64,000 nucleotides of DNA. Origin: Cyanobium sp. PCC 7001. Lineage in GTDB: Bacteria; Cyanobacteriota; Cyanobacteriia; PCC-6307; Cyanobiaceae. Positions 25,261 to 35,059 of this stretch are shown one piece after another. The position numbers and the translations under genes are program-made. The notes beneath the pieces are model-generated. The model was not told the origin of the DNA and did no database searches. It was given only the letters and a program-made list of their open reading frames with translations. Every line of letters begins with the position of its first letter. Positions within the stretch are counted from its first letter, which is position 1. Location of the stretch: positions 1,047,051 to 1,111,050 of the forward strand of contig NZ_DS990556.1 of NCBI RefSeq assembly GCF_000155635.1, in the 5' to 3' direction.

Positions 25261-27114
25261 GTGCAGGCCCCATTGACTTCCGTGACTGAACCGATCAGCG
25301 GCACCGCTTCCGTGTGCTCTGAATCCCTCGCCGACCCCTCGCTGAGCGCATCCGCCGTGGGCGATCCCAGCCAGAGCCTTCCCTCTGCCTCCCCCGAGTC
25401 CGGCCCCCAGGCCGACGCGCCCACCGGCGGGTTCGCCGGCTTCGGCTTCGGCCCCGAGATCCTCGAGGCCCTCGCCGCCATCGGCTACAGCGAGCCCTCC
25501 CCGATCCAGAAGGCCGCCATTCCCGAGCTGATGCTGGGCCGGGATCTGGTGGGCCAGGCCCAGACCGGCACCGGCAAGACCGCCGCCTTCGCCCTGCCGC
25601 TGCTGGCGGGCCTCGATGCCGAGCAGCGCAAACCCCAGGTGCTGGTGCTCGCCCCGACGCGGGAACTGGCCCTGCAGGTGGCCGAATCGTTCAACAGCTA
25701 CGCCGCCCAGCTGCCCCAGGTGCGCACGGTGGCCGTGTATGGCGGCGCCGACTTCCGCGACCAGATCCACCATCTGCGCCGCGGTGCCCAGGTCGTGGTG
25801 GGCACCCCTGGCCGGGTGATGGATCACATGCGCCAGGGCACCCTCGACCTCTCCGAACTGCGCTCGCTGGTGCTGGACGAGGCCGATGAGATGCTGCGGA
25901 TGGGCTTCATCGACGATGTGGAGTGGGTGCTGGGCCAGCTGCCCGAACAGCGCCAGGTGGTGCTGTTCTCCGCCACGATGCCCGCCGAGATCCGGCGGAT
26001 CTCCCAGCAGTACCTCAACGGTCCCGCCGAGATCACCATCAGGACCAAGGCCGCGGATGCCAGCCGCATCCGTCAGCGTTTCCTCACGGTGCCCGCCCCG
26101 CTCAAGCTCGCCGCCCTGGAGCGGGTGCTGGAGAGCGAGACCAGCGAGGGCGTGATCATCTTCGCCCGCACCAAGGCCATCACCCTCACCGTGGCCGAAT
26201 CGCTGGAAGCCCACGGTTATGACGTGGCCGTGCTCAACGGCGACGTTCCCCAGGCCCAGCGGGAGCGCACGATCGAACGGCTCAAGAACGGCCAGGTGGA
26301 CGTGCTCGTGGCCACCGACGTGGCCGCCAGGGGCCTTGACGTGGAGCGGATCGGCCTGGTGATCAACTACGACATCCCCTTCGACGGGGAGGCCTACGTG
26401 CACCGCATCGGCCGCACCGGCAGGGCCGGTCGCAGCGGTGAGGCCATCCTCTTCCTCACCCCCCGGGAGCGCCGTTTCCTCGGCGGACTCGAGCGGGCCG
26501 CGGGCAAGCCGATCGAACCGATGGAGGTGCCCAGCAACGCCACCATCAACCAGAACCGGCTCGATCGCCTGCGCCAGCGCCTCACCAACGCCCTGCACAA
26601 GAGCGCGGTGAGCCCCGAGGAGCAGGCCCTGCTCAGTGAGATCGTGCAGCGGGTGGCCCAGGAACAGACCTGCACCCCGGAGCAGCTGGCCCTGGCCGCC
26701 CTGGAGCTCAGCCTCGGCGGCAAGCCGCTGCTGCTGCACGGCAATGACGACTTCACCCAGGTGCGCTCCCAGGGTCCGAACCGCCGTGACGGCCGCGAGA
26801 GCCGCGATGGCAGGGACTTCGGCAACCGGGAGCCGCGCCGGGGCCGCAGCGAGCGACCCGTGGGCGCCCCCGAGCCCGACATGGAGCGCTTCCGGGTTGA
26901 GCTCGGCTGGCGGGACCGCATCAAACCCGGCAACCTGGTGGGCGCGATCGCCAACGAGACGGGGCTCCAGGGCCGGGCGATCGGCCGGATTCAGATCTTC
27001 GACACCCACAGCATCATCGATCTGCCCAAGGGGATGCCGGAAGACATCTTCCAGGGCCTGCGCAACCTCAGGGTCCTGAACAAGCCTCTTCAGATTTCCC
27101 GCTTCCGGGGCTGA
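25261..27114 (+). CDS. DEAD-box ATP-dependent RNA helicase, CsdA/DeaD type
   Basis: A 617-residue RNA helicase. The Q motif is GYSEPSPIQKAAIP (about residues 76-89), then AQTGTGKTAA, PTRELALQ, TPGRVMDH, the DEAD box LDEADEML, SATMP, ATDVAARGLD and HRIGRTGRAGR in standard order. An Arg/Gly-rich linker (about 500-540) precedes a C-terminal DbpA-type RNA-binding domain (FRVELGWRDRIKPGNLVGAI, about 540-617), which links it to CsdA/DeaD, involved in ribosome assembly and cold adaptation. The first 55 residues are Ser/Pro-rich. GTG 25261 is the first start; GTG 25282 is possible. Confidence 0.92.
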   Translation: MQAPLTSVTEPISGTASVCSESLADPSLSASAVGDPSQSLPSASPESGPQADAPTGGFAGFGFGPEILEALAAIGYSEPSPIQKAAIPELMLGRDLVGQAQTGTGKTAAFALPLLAGLDAEQRKPQVLVLAPTRELALQVAESFNSYAAQLPQVRTVAVYGGADFRDQIHHLRRGAQVVVGTPGRVMDHMRQGTLDLSELRSLVLDEADEMLRMGFIDDVEWVLGQLPEQRQVVLFSATMPAEIRRISQQYLNGPAEITIRTKAADASRIRQRFLTVPAPLKLAALERVLESETSEGVIIFARTKAITLTVAESLEAHGYDVAVLNGDVPQAQRERTIERLKNGQVDVLVATDVAARGLDVERIGLVINYDIPFDGEAYVHRIGRTGRAGRSGEAILFLTPRERRFLGGLERAAGKPIEPMEVPSNATINQNRLDRLRQRLTNALHKSAVSPEEQALLSEIVQRVAQEQTCTPEQLALAALELSLGGKPLLLHGNDDFTQVRSQGPNRRDGRESRDGRDFGNREPRRGRSERPVGAPEPDMERFRVELGWRDRIKPGNLVGAIANETGLQGRAIGRIQIFDTHSIIDLPKGMPEDIFQGLRNLRVLNKPLQISRFRG

Positions 27115-27126
27115 GGCTGGACGGCG

Positions 27127-27147
27127 ACCCCCGGGCGTTCCGGGGGT
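27127..27147. terminator. Hairpin terminator between convergent genes
   Basis: ACCCCCGG-GCGTT-CCGGGGGT is a perfect 8-bp GC-rich stem with a 5-base loop, 12 bases after the helicase stop and abutting the stop of the minus-strand small ORF. It lacks a long T run in either direction but can serve both genes. Confidence 0.6.
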
Positions 27148-27348
27148 TCAGGCACAGAGGCGGGTCACCGAGGCACAGGTGCAGGTGGTGATGTCGGTGA
27201 CCGCCATGGTTTCCACAGCGGCGATCAGGGAGGCCTGCACCTCCTCGGTTTCGCTCAGCACAAGGCTCTGCAGAAGGTCGAATCGATCCTGCGGAGCCAG
27301 CTCTCCATCCTCGCTCCAGGCGAGGCTCCAGGGGACAGGGGCCGTCAT
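27148..27348 (-). CDS. Small ORF with a cysteine-bearing C terminus, unknown
   Basis: Encodes 66 residues. The first two thirds is acidic and helical (DRFDLLQSLVLSETEEVQAS, LIAAVETMAV) and the tail is Thr/Cys-rich: TDITTCTCASVTRLCA with three cysteines. This leader-plus-Cys-tail layout resembles ribosomal peptide precursors, but there is no GG site and no modifying enzyme nearby, so it stays an unknown. It has only a weak Shine-Dalgarno (AGCAGAG). The terminator hairpin right at its stop and the open frame between two well-spaced genes support it being real. Confidence 0.5.
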   Translation of the reverse strand: MTAPVPWSLAWSEDGELAPQDRFDLLQSLVLSETEEVQASLIAAVETMAVTDITTCTCASVTRLCA

Positions 27349-27424
27349 CTCTGCTTCGGGATCGGATCAGGATTTGCTGACAATGAACCAGTCTTGGGGA
27401 TCGCCCGCGCTTCTACAGGGTCTT

Positions 27425-27453
27425 TTCACAACACCTTCAATCTTCGCCATAGT
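27425..27453 (+). promoter_or_regulatory. Promoter of the RNA-binding protein gene
   Basis: TTCACA (27425-27430), a 17-base spacer and CATAGT (27448-27453) match a sigma-70-type promoter (5/6 and 4/6 of consensus). It would give a leader of about 125 bases before the ATG at 27584. The area is AT-rich compared with the rest of the window. Confidence 0.5.
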
Positions 27454-27583
27454 CCGGCAGGGCAAGCCCTAGGCTGGTGGGCGATTCCAGGCGTTCTTGC
27501 GCCCTCATGGGTCGTCCAGCCATCCCTGGCCCTCCCTGGGACTCGCAGCATCTCCCGAATCAGTTCCAGGTTTTGCTCCATTA

Positions 27584-27943
27584 ATGACCATCTACGTTGG
27601 CAACCTCTCGTTCCAGGCAGAACGCGAGGACCTGCTCGATCTCTTCGGCCAGTACGGAGAGGTGCGTCAGTGCAGCCTTCCGCTCGACCGCGAGACCGGC
27701 CGCAAGCGCGGCTTCGCCTTTGTTGAACTCGCCAACGACGCCGACGAACAGAAGGCGATCGACGATCTCCAGGACGTGGAGTGGATGGGTCGGATGATCC
27801 GCGTCAACAAGGCCACTCCGCGGGAAGGAGGCGGCGGCAACCGCGGCGGCTACGGCGGCGGGAACCGCGGCGGTGGTGGCGGCGGCTACGGCGGAGGTGG
27901 CGGTGGCGGTGGCGGTGGCGGTGGCGGCGGCAACCGTTGGTGA
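27584..27943 (+). CDS. Glycine-rich RRM-type RNA-binding protein (Rbp family)
   Basis: A 119-residue protein with one RRM: RNP2 is IYVGNLSF (residues 3-10) and RNP1 is RGFAFVEL (about 43-50). The C-terminal 38 residues are almost all Gly with a few Asn/Arg/Tyr (GGNRGGYGGGNRGGGGGGYG and a further poly-Gly run), like cyanobacterial cold-induced Rbp proteins. These bind RNA and are implicated in cold response and mRNA localisation to thylakoids. ATG 27584 starts right at the RRM; an upstream in-frame ATG at 27497 is not supported. Located after the DEAD-box helicase gene, another cold-type RNA function. Confidence 0.92.
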   Translation: MTIYVGNLSFQAEREDLLDLFGQYGEVRQCSLPLDRETGRKRGFAFVELANDADEQKAIDDLQDVEWMGRMIRVNKATPREGGGGNRGGYGGGNRGGGGGGYGGGGGGGGGGGGGGNRW

Positions 27944-28087
27944 TGTGATCGCCGGGCCGGCGGAGCCGATCTGATCCCGGAAATCCCCCACTCCGCCCCC
28001 CGCGCCTGGCCCATGGCCGGCCCGGGGCGGAGCGGACCCCGGCGCGGGAGAGTGGGCCCTGCGTGAATCCGCATCGCGACGACGCCC

Positions 28088-29890
<1,803 letters not shown>

Positions 29891-29943
29891 GGGCAGCCGC
29901 AGCAACCGGCTCAACGGCGACCGGCCGCGTCGCTGCCGTGGAA

Positions 29944-29949
29944 TAGCTT
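29944..29949 (+). promoter_or_regulatory. Possible -10 element of the LCP gene
   Basis: TAGCTT fits TANNNT and ends only 6 bases before the ATG at 29956, so transcripts from it would be leaderless. Confidence 0.3.
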
Positions 29950-29955
29950 TTCGGG

Positions 29956-30876
29956 ATGAAGACGTCGGCGCGCCCGCAGGCTCCCCATCGACCGCCCCCA
30001 CGGCGGCGGCGGCGCGCACCGGTGCTGCTGGCGATGCTGATCGGGATGGGTGGAGGGCTTCTGGCCTCGATGCCGCTGGCGGACTGGCTGAGCGGGGCCC
30101 AGCTGCCGGAGAACCCCCGCATCACCAATCCCTTCACCGCCTGGCGGGGGATCGGCGATCAGAACATCCTCGTGCTCGGCACCGATGTGGGCGGGGGCAA
30201 CACCGATGTGATCGCCACCCTGAGGATCGAGGGCGGCACCACCCACATCACCCAGGTCCCCCGCGACACCTACATCGAACCGGAGGGTTACGGGCCCCAG
30301 AAGATCAACGCCCTCTATGCCATCGGCGGCACCGATCTGCTGGAGCAGGAGCTCTCCCGCAAGCTGGGCCGGCCGATCACCCATCACGTGGTGGTGAACC
30401 TGCGGGCGATCCGCCACATGGCCGATGCCCTCGGGGGCATTGAAGTGGATGTGCCCAAGCGCATGCGCTACACCGATCGCAGCCAGGGGCTGTACATCGA
30501 TCTCCAGCCTGGCCCCCAGCTGCTGAAGGGCAACGACCTGGAGGGATTCCTGCGCTTCCGCCATGACGAGTGGGGCGACATCGGCCGGATCGAGCGCCAG
30601 CAGCTGGCCCTCAAGGCCCTGTTCAGGAAGCTCACCAGGCCGGAGAATCTGGTGCGCCTGCCCGTGCTGCTGAACGCGGGCGGCAAGGACGTGAAGACCG
30701 ACCTCGGCCCGATGGAACTGGGTGGCCTGATCACCGCCATGGGCACCACCGAACTCAAGACCGAACGGCTGGGGGGCCGGCCCTTCATGCTCAACGGCAT
30801 CAGCTACTGGGAGGCCGATTGGCCCAGGGCCGGGGACGCGGCCGATCCCGGTTTCGACAACCGCTACCTCTACTGA
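29956..30876 (+). CDS. LytR-CpsA-Psr (LCP) family protein
   Basis: A 306-residue membrane-anchored protein: an Arg-rich N terminus, one membrane helix (about 22-42), then the LCP catalytic domain outside. Family motifs: NILVLGTDVGGGNTDVIATL, ITQVPRDTYI, KINALYAIGG, the loop ALGGIEVDVPKRMRY and FRHDEWGDIGRIERQQ, whose Asp and Arg residues bind the polyprenyl pyrophosphate substrate. LCP enzymes attach glycopolymers to peptidoglycan. In cyanobacteria they are thought to link wall-bound polysaccharide. Its end overlaps the convergent FAD-oxidoreductase gene by 7 bases. Confidence 0.9.
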   Translation: MKTSARPQAPHRPPPRRRRRAPVLLAMLIGMGGGLLASMPLADWLSGAQLPENPRITNPFTAWRGIGDQNILVLGTDVGGGNTDVIATLRIEGGTTHITQVPRDTYIEPEGYGPQKINALYAIGGTDLLEQELSRKLGRPITHHVVVNLRAIRHMADALGGIEVDVPKRMRYTDRSQGLYIDLQPGPQLLKGNDLEGFLRFRHDEWGDIGRIERQQLALKALFRKLTRPENLVRLPVLLNAGGKDVKTDLGPMELGGLITAMGTTELKTERLGGRPFMLNGISYWEADWPRAGDAADPGFDNRYLY

Positions 30877-31862
30877 GGGATCGCCCTGGCCAGAGCGCGC
30901 GCCTTCCCGGGCACCTGGCTGAAGGCGGCGGTGAAGCCAGTGAACACCCACAGCCCATCGGCCCCGGGCACCGCACCCACCAGGGGCACCGCATCGGTGC
31001 AGAAGGGCACCGGCACCTGCAGGTAGCGGCCGGCGGCGGCGCCCAGGTGCCGCTCCAGTCCCGCCAGTCCCCGCCGCAGCCATCCCTCCATCCGCTCAGG
31101 ATCGGGTGGCCCGGACAGCGGATCCACCCGGCTGATCTGGCCGGCCAGCCAGCGGCCGCCCGTGCTCACCACTCCGGCATCCACCACCCAAGCGGGTTCC
31201 GTGAGTTGCGCCGCACGGCGCTCCAATTCCAGCCGCTGGAAGCGGCGGGGCACCACCAGCTCCGCCGGCCAGCGCACCGATGGCGGCGGTGGCCTGTCCA
31301 GCTCCAGCACGCCCGCCCAGCTGGTGCGCAGACGCGGGTCCAGTTCGGGCCAGAGGCTGCGGCAACCGGATCCCGCAGCCAGCACCACCTGCCGGGCCTC
31401 CAGCACCGTGTCCTCCTCCAGCGCCAGCGCCCAGCCCGGTGAACCATCGGGGCGCGGCAGGCTCTCCAGCCGGCCTGCCCGGGCCTGGAGCCGTTCCACC
31501 CCCGCAGCGGCGAGGGCGGCCGGCAGAGCCGCCAGGAAGGCGGGGGCCTCCACCTGGGCCACCGGCAGCGGCAGGCGCTCGAGTAGGGGCTCCAGACCGC
31601 GACCGCCCCCAGGAACGCTGGCCAGCCGCGCCCAGCGCCAGCGCAGCCCCAGGGCGCCATGGCGCAACTGCAGCGCGAGCCAGGGGAGCGCCGCCGGCAG
31701 GGCCATCACGCCGTAGCTCAGGGCCGTGGCCGAGCTGTCACCGGCGTCGAGCACCAGCACGGAGGAGAATCGCTCAGCCAGCTCGAGGGCCAGCAGGCCA
31801 CCGGCAAGCCCACCACCCACCACCACCACATCCCAGGGCCCGGTCCGGCGATCCGTGGGCAC
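30870..31862 (-). CDS. FAD-dependent oxidoreductase (DAO family)
   Basis: A 330-residue protein with an N-terminal Rossmann motif VVVVGGGLAGGLLALELAER (residues 11-30) and acidic residue in SSVLVLDAG, typical of D-amino-acid-oxidase-fold enzymes. A second conserved piece is LEARQVVLAAGSGCRSLWP, and the C-terminal LVGAVPGADGLWVFTGFTAA carries the FAD-contact Gly-rich turn. It may oxidise an amine or amino acid; the substrate is unknown. It is minus strand, between the LCP gene (convergent) and the psbP-like gene, whose stop lies 11 bases upstream of this start. Confidence 0.8.
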   Translation of the reverse strand: MPTDRRTGPWDVVVVGGGLAGGLLALELAERFSSVLVLDAGDSSATALSYGVMALPAALPWLALQLRHGALGLRWRWARLASVPGGGRGLEPLLERLPLPVAQVEAPAFLAALPAALAAAGVERLQARAGRLESLPRPDGSPGWALALEEDTVLEARQVVLAAGSGCRSLWPELDPRLRTSWAGVLELDRPPPPSVRWPAELVVPRRFQRLELERRAAQLTEPAWVVDAGVVSTGGRWLAGQISRVDPLSGPPDPERMEGWLRRGLAGLERHLGAAAGRYLQVPVPFCTDAVPLVGAVPGADGLWVFTGFTAAFSQVPGKARALARAIPQ

Positions 31863-31873
31863 CGGATCGTTGA

Positions 31874-32452
31874 TCAGACCAGCAGGGTGAAGGATGTGAC
31901 CACCTGATGGAACAGCTCCTTCACCTTGTTCCAGCGGATCTCGTTGGTGCTGGCGGCGAAGGTGTAGAGGCGCCCCCGGTCCACCACCACCGTGGCCAGC
32001 TCGTGACGGTCCCGGTCCCCCAGGTGGACGGCGTACTCGAGGTCGTAGAAGGTGCGGCCGTCCTGGTCGCGCTCGTCGGCCTCCAGCAGCTCGGCCTGGC
32101 GGCCGCTCCCCTCCGGCGCGATCACAGCCCGCCGCAGCCGCTCACCCACGGCCACCGCGCTGCCCAGGTCGGAGAGATCCCCGTCGGTGCCCACCTCGGA
32201 GATCACCAGGCTGAGGGTTTCATCGCTGTTGATCAGGTCGTGAAACACCAGCTGGGGCCCCTCGCTCACCTGCACCCGCGTCCAGCCGGTGGGGTAGAGG
32301 AAGGCGAAACGGCCATCGGGATTCTGGTAGCGGTTCAGACCGGCGGCCGCGGCGCTGCAGCCCACCAGCACCAGCGCCAGCAGCAGGGCCACCGCCCCCC
32401 GCAGCAGGAAACGCGGCTGCAGGCGCGGCACCGGTGCGGAGTGGCTGGTCAT
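31874..32452 (-). CDS. Photosystem II lipoprotein CyanoP (PsbP-like)
   Basis: A 192-residue protein with a lipoprotein signal: basic start, hydrophobic LLRGAVALLLALVLVGC with the lipidated Cys at residue 32. The mature part is a PsbP domain: LNRYQNPDGRFAFLYPTGW, VFHDLINSDETLSLVISEV, GRTFYDLEYAVHL, LYTFAASTNEIRWNKVKELF. CyanoP sits on the lumenal side of thylakoids and helps early PSII assembly. Start ATG 32452; a longer frame to 32503 lacks signal character. It is divergent from recR, 101 bases apart. Confidence 0.9.
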   Translation of the reverse strand: MTSHSAPVPRLQPRFLLRGAVALLLALVLVGCSAAAAGLNRYQNPDGRFAFLYPTGWTRVQVSEGPQLVFHDLINSDETLSLVISEVGTDGDLSDLGSAVAVGERLRRAVIAPEGSGRQAELLEADERDQDGRTFYDLEYAVHLGDRDRHELATVVVDRGRLYTFAASTNEIRWNKVKELFHQVVTSFTLLV

Positions 32453-32525
32453 GGGGACGGGCAGGCAAGGCTGGGCCCATTCTGCGCGGCGCCCCCTCCG
32501 CACACGGCCCCTGGGATGCCCCGCC

Positions 32526-32531
32526 TAGAGT
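32526..32531 (+). promoter_or_regulatory. Probable -10 element for recR
   Basis: TAGAGT, 22 bases before the inferred CTG start of recR. It is the same hexamer, in the same CCTAGAGTCTG context, as the one before the ABC1 kinase gene. Confidence 0.4.
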
Positions 32532-32553
32532 CTGATCACCTGCGCTGGCCCCC

Positions 32554-33153
32554 CTGAGCGGTTTCACGCGCCCGCTGGCCCGGCTGATCGAGCAGTTCGA
32601 GAGACTGCCCGGGGTCGGTCCCCGCACCGCCCAGCGGCTCGCCCTGCATCTGCTGCGCCAGCCCGAGGAGCAGATCCGGGCCTTCGCCGATGCGCTGCTG
32701 GCCGCCCGCAGCCAGGTGGGGCAATGCCAGCGCTGTTTCCACCTCTCCGCCGAACCGCTCTGCGAGATCTGCCGCAACGAGGAACGGCGCAACGGCCAGC
32801 TCTGCGTGGTGGCCGATTCCCGCGATCTTCTGGCGATGGAGCGGACGCGGGAGTTCCGAGGGGGCTACCACGTGCTGGGCGGACTGATCTCCCCCATGGA
32901 CGGCATCGGTCCGGAACTGCTGCAGATCCAGCCCCTGGTGCAGCGGGTGGCGGCCGACGGCGTGGAGGAAGTGATTCTGGCGCTCACACCGAGCGTGGAG
33001 GGGGACACCACCAGCCTCTACCTGGCCCGTCTGCTCAAACCCTTCACCACCGTGAGCCGGATCGCCTACGGCCTGCCGGTGGGCAGTGAGCTGGAGTATG
33101 CCGATGAGGTGACCCTGGCCCGGGCCTTCGAAGGGCGGCGGCAGGTGGAATGA
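32554..33153 (+). CDS. recR: Recombination protein RecR, apparent CTG start
   Basis: A 199-residue RecR: the N-terminal helix-hairpin-helix ([20 protein letters not shown]), the zinc finger [16 protein letters not shown] (about 57-72) and the Toprim domain ([35 protein letters not shown]) are complete. It acts with RecO/RecF to load RecA at gaps. The reading frame has a stop at 32533 and then no ATG, GTG or TTG until GTG 32716, which would delete the whole HhH domain. CTG 32554, giving [11 protein letters not shown], is therefore the best start. It overlaps the TGA of a 13-codon ORF starting at ATG 32516 as CTGA. A sequencing error is an alternative. Confidence 0.85.
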   Translation: MSGFTRPLARLIEQFERLPGVGPRTAQRLALHLLRQPEEQIRAFADALLAARSQVGQCQRCFHLSAEPLCEICRNEERRNGQLCVVADSRDLLAMERTREFRGGYHVLGGLISPMDGIGPELLQIQPLVQRVAADGVEEVILALTPSVEGDTTSLYLARLLKPFTTVSRIAYGLPVGSELEYADEVTLARAFEGRRQVE

Positions 33154-33264
33154 ACCCCACAGCGCAGGCCGCCCAGCCCCATCGCCCCAGGCCAAGCCAG
33201 GCTCCATCACCGTCTCCGTCTCCGGCGGCCCCTCCCGTGATCGTCCCGTGACCTGTCCACAGCG

Positions 33265-34209
33265 ATGAGCCCCGCCTCCAGCCGCGGAAGCACCAGCCGC
33301 TACAGCGCGATCCCTCCGGCCGAACGGCTGCCGGAGTGGCTGCGACGGCCGGTCGGGGAGGCGTCCCGCCTGGAGGCGGTGCAGGGGGTGGTGAAGCAGC
33401 AGCGGCTGCACACCATCTGCGAGGAGGGCCGCTGCCCCAACCGCGGGGAGTGCTACGCCGCCGGCACCGCCACCTTCCTGCTGGGCGGACCGATCTGCAC
33501 CCGCAGCTGCGCCTTCTGCCAGGTGGAGAAGGGCCTGGCCCCGGTGCCGGTGGATGGGGGCGAGGCCGAGCGCGTGGCCGAAGCGGTGGCCAGTCTGCAG
33601 CTGCGCTACGTGGTGCTCACCGCCGTCGCCCGCGACGACCTGGTCGACCATGGCGCCGGCCTGTTCACCGCCACCATGGCGGCGATCCGGCGCCGCACTC
33701 CGGCGGTGGCGATCGAGGTGCTCACGCCGGACTTCTGGGGCGGCAACGCGGATCCGGTGGCTGCTGTGCGAGCCCAGCGCCAGCGGCTGGCCAGCGTGCT
33801 GGCCGCCGCGCCGGTGTGCTTCAACCACAACCTGGAGACGGTGGAGCGGCTGCAGGGGGAGGTACGACGCGGCGCCACCTACCGGCGCTCCCTGGGGCTG
33901 CTCGCGGCGGCCCGGGAGCTGGCGCCTGAGATCCCCACCAAGAGCGGCCTGATGCTGGGTCTGGGGGAGAGTTTCGAGGAGGTGGTGGCCAGCCTCCAGG
34001 ACCTGCGGGCCGTGGACTGCCAGCGCCTCACGCTGGGGCAGTACCTGCGGCCGTCGCTGGCCCACCTGCCCGTGGCCCGCTACTGGCGGCCCGAGGAGTT
34101 CGAGCGGCTGGCGGCGGTGGCCCGGGATCTGGGCTTCGCGCAGGTGCGCAGCGGCCCTCTGGTGCGCAGCAGCTACCACGCCGGCGAGGACGACACCCCT
34201 GCCCCCTGA
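33265..34209 (+). CDS. lipA: Lipoyl synthase LipA
   Basis: A 314-residue radical SAM enzyme inserting two sulfurs into protein-bound octanoate. Both clusters are visible: the auxiliary cluster [12 protein letters not shown] (C-x4-C-x5-C, about residues 52-63) and the radical SAM motif CTRSCAFC (about 78-85). The C-terminal RSSY motif that ligates the auxiliary cluster occurs as VRSSYHAGE. Other family segments are [28 protein letters not shown] and [11 protein letters not shown]. The length and order are normal. It follows recR by 111 bases. Starts at ATG 33265; a few N-terminal residues are Ser/Arg-rich. Confidence 0.95.
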   Translation: MSPASSRGSTSRYSAIPPAERLPEWLRRPVGEASRLEAVQGVVKQQRLHTICEEGRCPNRGECYAAGTATFLLGGPICTRSCAFCQVEKGLAPVPVDGGEAERVAEAVASLQLRYVVLTAVARDDLVDHGAGLFTATMAAIRRRTPAVAIEVLTPDFWGGNADPVAAVRAQRQRLASVLAAAPVCFNHNLETVERLQGEVRRGATYRRSLGLLAAARELAPEIPTKSGLMLGLGESFEEVVASLQDLRAVDCQRLTLGQYLRPSLAHLPVARYWRPEEFERLAAVARDLGFAQVRSGPLVRSSYHAGEDDTPAP

Positions 34210-34720
34210 GCCGTTCGGGCCGACACGGAATTCCGGCATCAGAGTGAAGTTGACGAGATGTTGACGTTGAACGCCAACGTTCAGCAGCACGAAGAAGCCA
34301 TGGCTAGGTTTCAGTTTGGATGGGTGCTCGATGGCCAGAATCTTGCACAACCAATCTTGGTCAACCAACTTGGTCAACCAATCGTGTTCGTCCAATCGTG
34401 CACAACCGCCGGATCAACAGGCTCCATCGAACCACTTGATCCATCATCCGTACTCAGCATCCGGACTGACCAGCCTGATCCAACAATCTGACCGAACAGC
34501 CTGACCGATCTGACCAATCTGACCGAACAGCTTGTCCCAGCCGCCCTTGATCAAGCTGCCCGATCACCAACCATGATCATCGATCGCCTGGAATGCCACT
34601 GGAAAGCCAGCACCATGAAGGATTCATCCTGAACTCACTGCAGCGTTGCCTGGCGTTGGCGCTCAGAGAGCCCTGGCACCCGCGGCGACGATGTTCTGTT
34701 CGCTGAGACGGGGATCGGTG
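34210..34720. repeat. Repeat-bearing, AT-richer intergenic region
   Basis: A 511-base spacer whose composition clearly differs from the flanks. It contains degenerate short repeats: CAATCTGACCGAACAGCCTG (34484-34503) and CAATCTGACCGAACAGCTTG (34515-34534) differ at one base and are 31 bases apart; TTGGTCAACCAA-type units recur at 34357-34382; TGATCCA/TGACCA units continue in between. A 77-codon frame (34258-34491) crosses it but its product is low-complexity and follows the repeats, so I do not call it. It may be a decayed gene, a small-RNA locus or an inserted repeat cluster. Confidence 0.55.
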
Positions 34721-35056
34721 ATGACGTGGCTGAATCTGAGTCCAACGGCCCTGATGCTGCTCGGCGGCGTCATCCTCACCCTCGGTGATCTGGCCATCAA
34801 GACATGGATCATCCAGCAGAATCGCCCCGCCTTCTGGCTGGGCATGGCCATCTACATGGCCGGCATGGCCGTGCTTGCCCACACCTTCCGCCACCGCAAC
34901 ATCGCGACGGCATCGATCATCTGCGTGGTGTTCAACGTGATCACGCTGATCATCGCCACACGCTTTCTCTATGGAGAAACCATCAGCCGCCAGCAATATC
35001 TGGGCATGGGCGTGGGTGTGATGGCGATCGTGATCCTGGAAATGGAGTCGTCCTGA
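34721..35056 (+). CDS. Small DMT/SMR-like four-helix membrane protein
   Basis: A 111-residue protein with four membrane helices (about 7-26, 33-54, 59-78, 86-106), the size and plan of small-multidrug-resistance transporters. Helix 1 (LMLLGGVILTLGDLAIKTWI) lines up with EmrE-type helix 1 but lacks the essential Glu; an Asp lies nearby. The C-terminal LYGETISRQQYLGMGVGVMA resembles the last helix of DMT proteins. So it is related by fold, but drug/proton antiport is doubtful. The start may also be ATG 34691. It directly follows the repeat-rich spacer and nearly touches the convergent DJ-1/PfpI gene. Confidence 0.7.
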   Translation: MTWLNLSPTALMLLGGVILTLGDLAIKTWIIQQNRPAFWLGMAIYMAGMAVLAHTFRHRNIATASIICVVFNVITLIIATRFLYGETISRQQYLGMGVGVMAIVILEMESS

Positions 35057-35059
35057 AGT

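Noticed and set aside
25010-25276. An 88-codon frame in the helicase leader
   Set aside because: Basic low-complexity product that runs into the helicase start; better explained as untranslated leader.
25207-27009. A 600-codon frame opposite the DEAD-box helicase
   Set aside because: His/Gly/Leu-rich antisense product without domain features.
34258-34491. A 77-codon frame in the repeat-rich spacer
   Set aside because: Its product follows the nucleotide repeats, is low-complexity in the second half, and has no conserved pattern or clear ribosome site.
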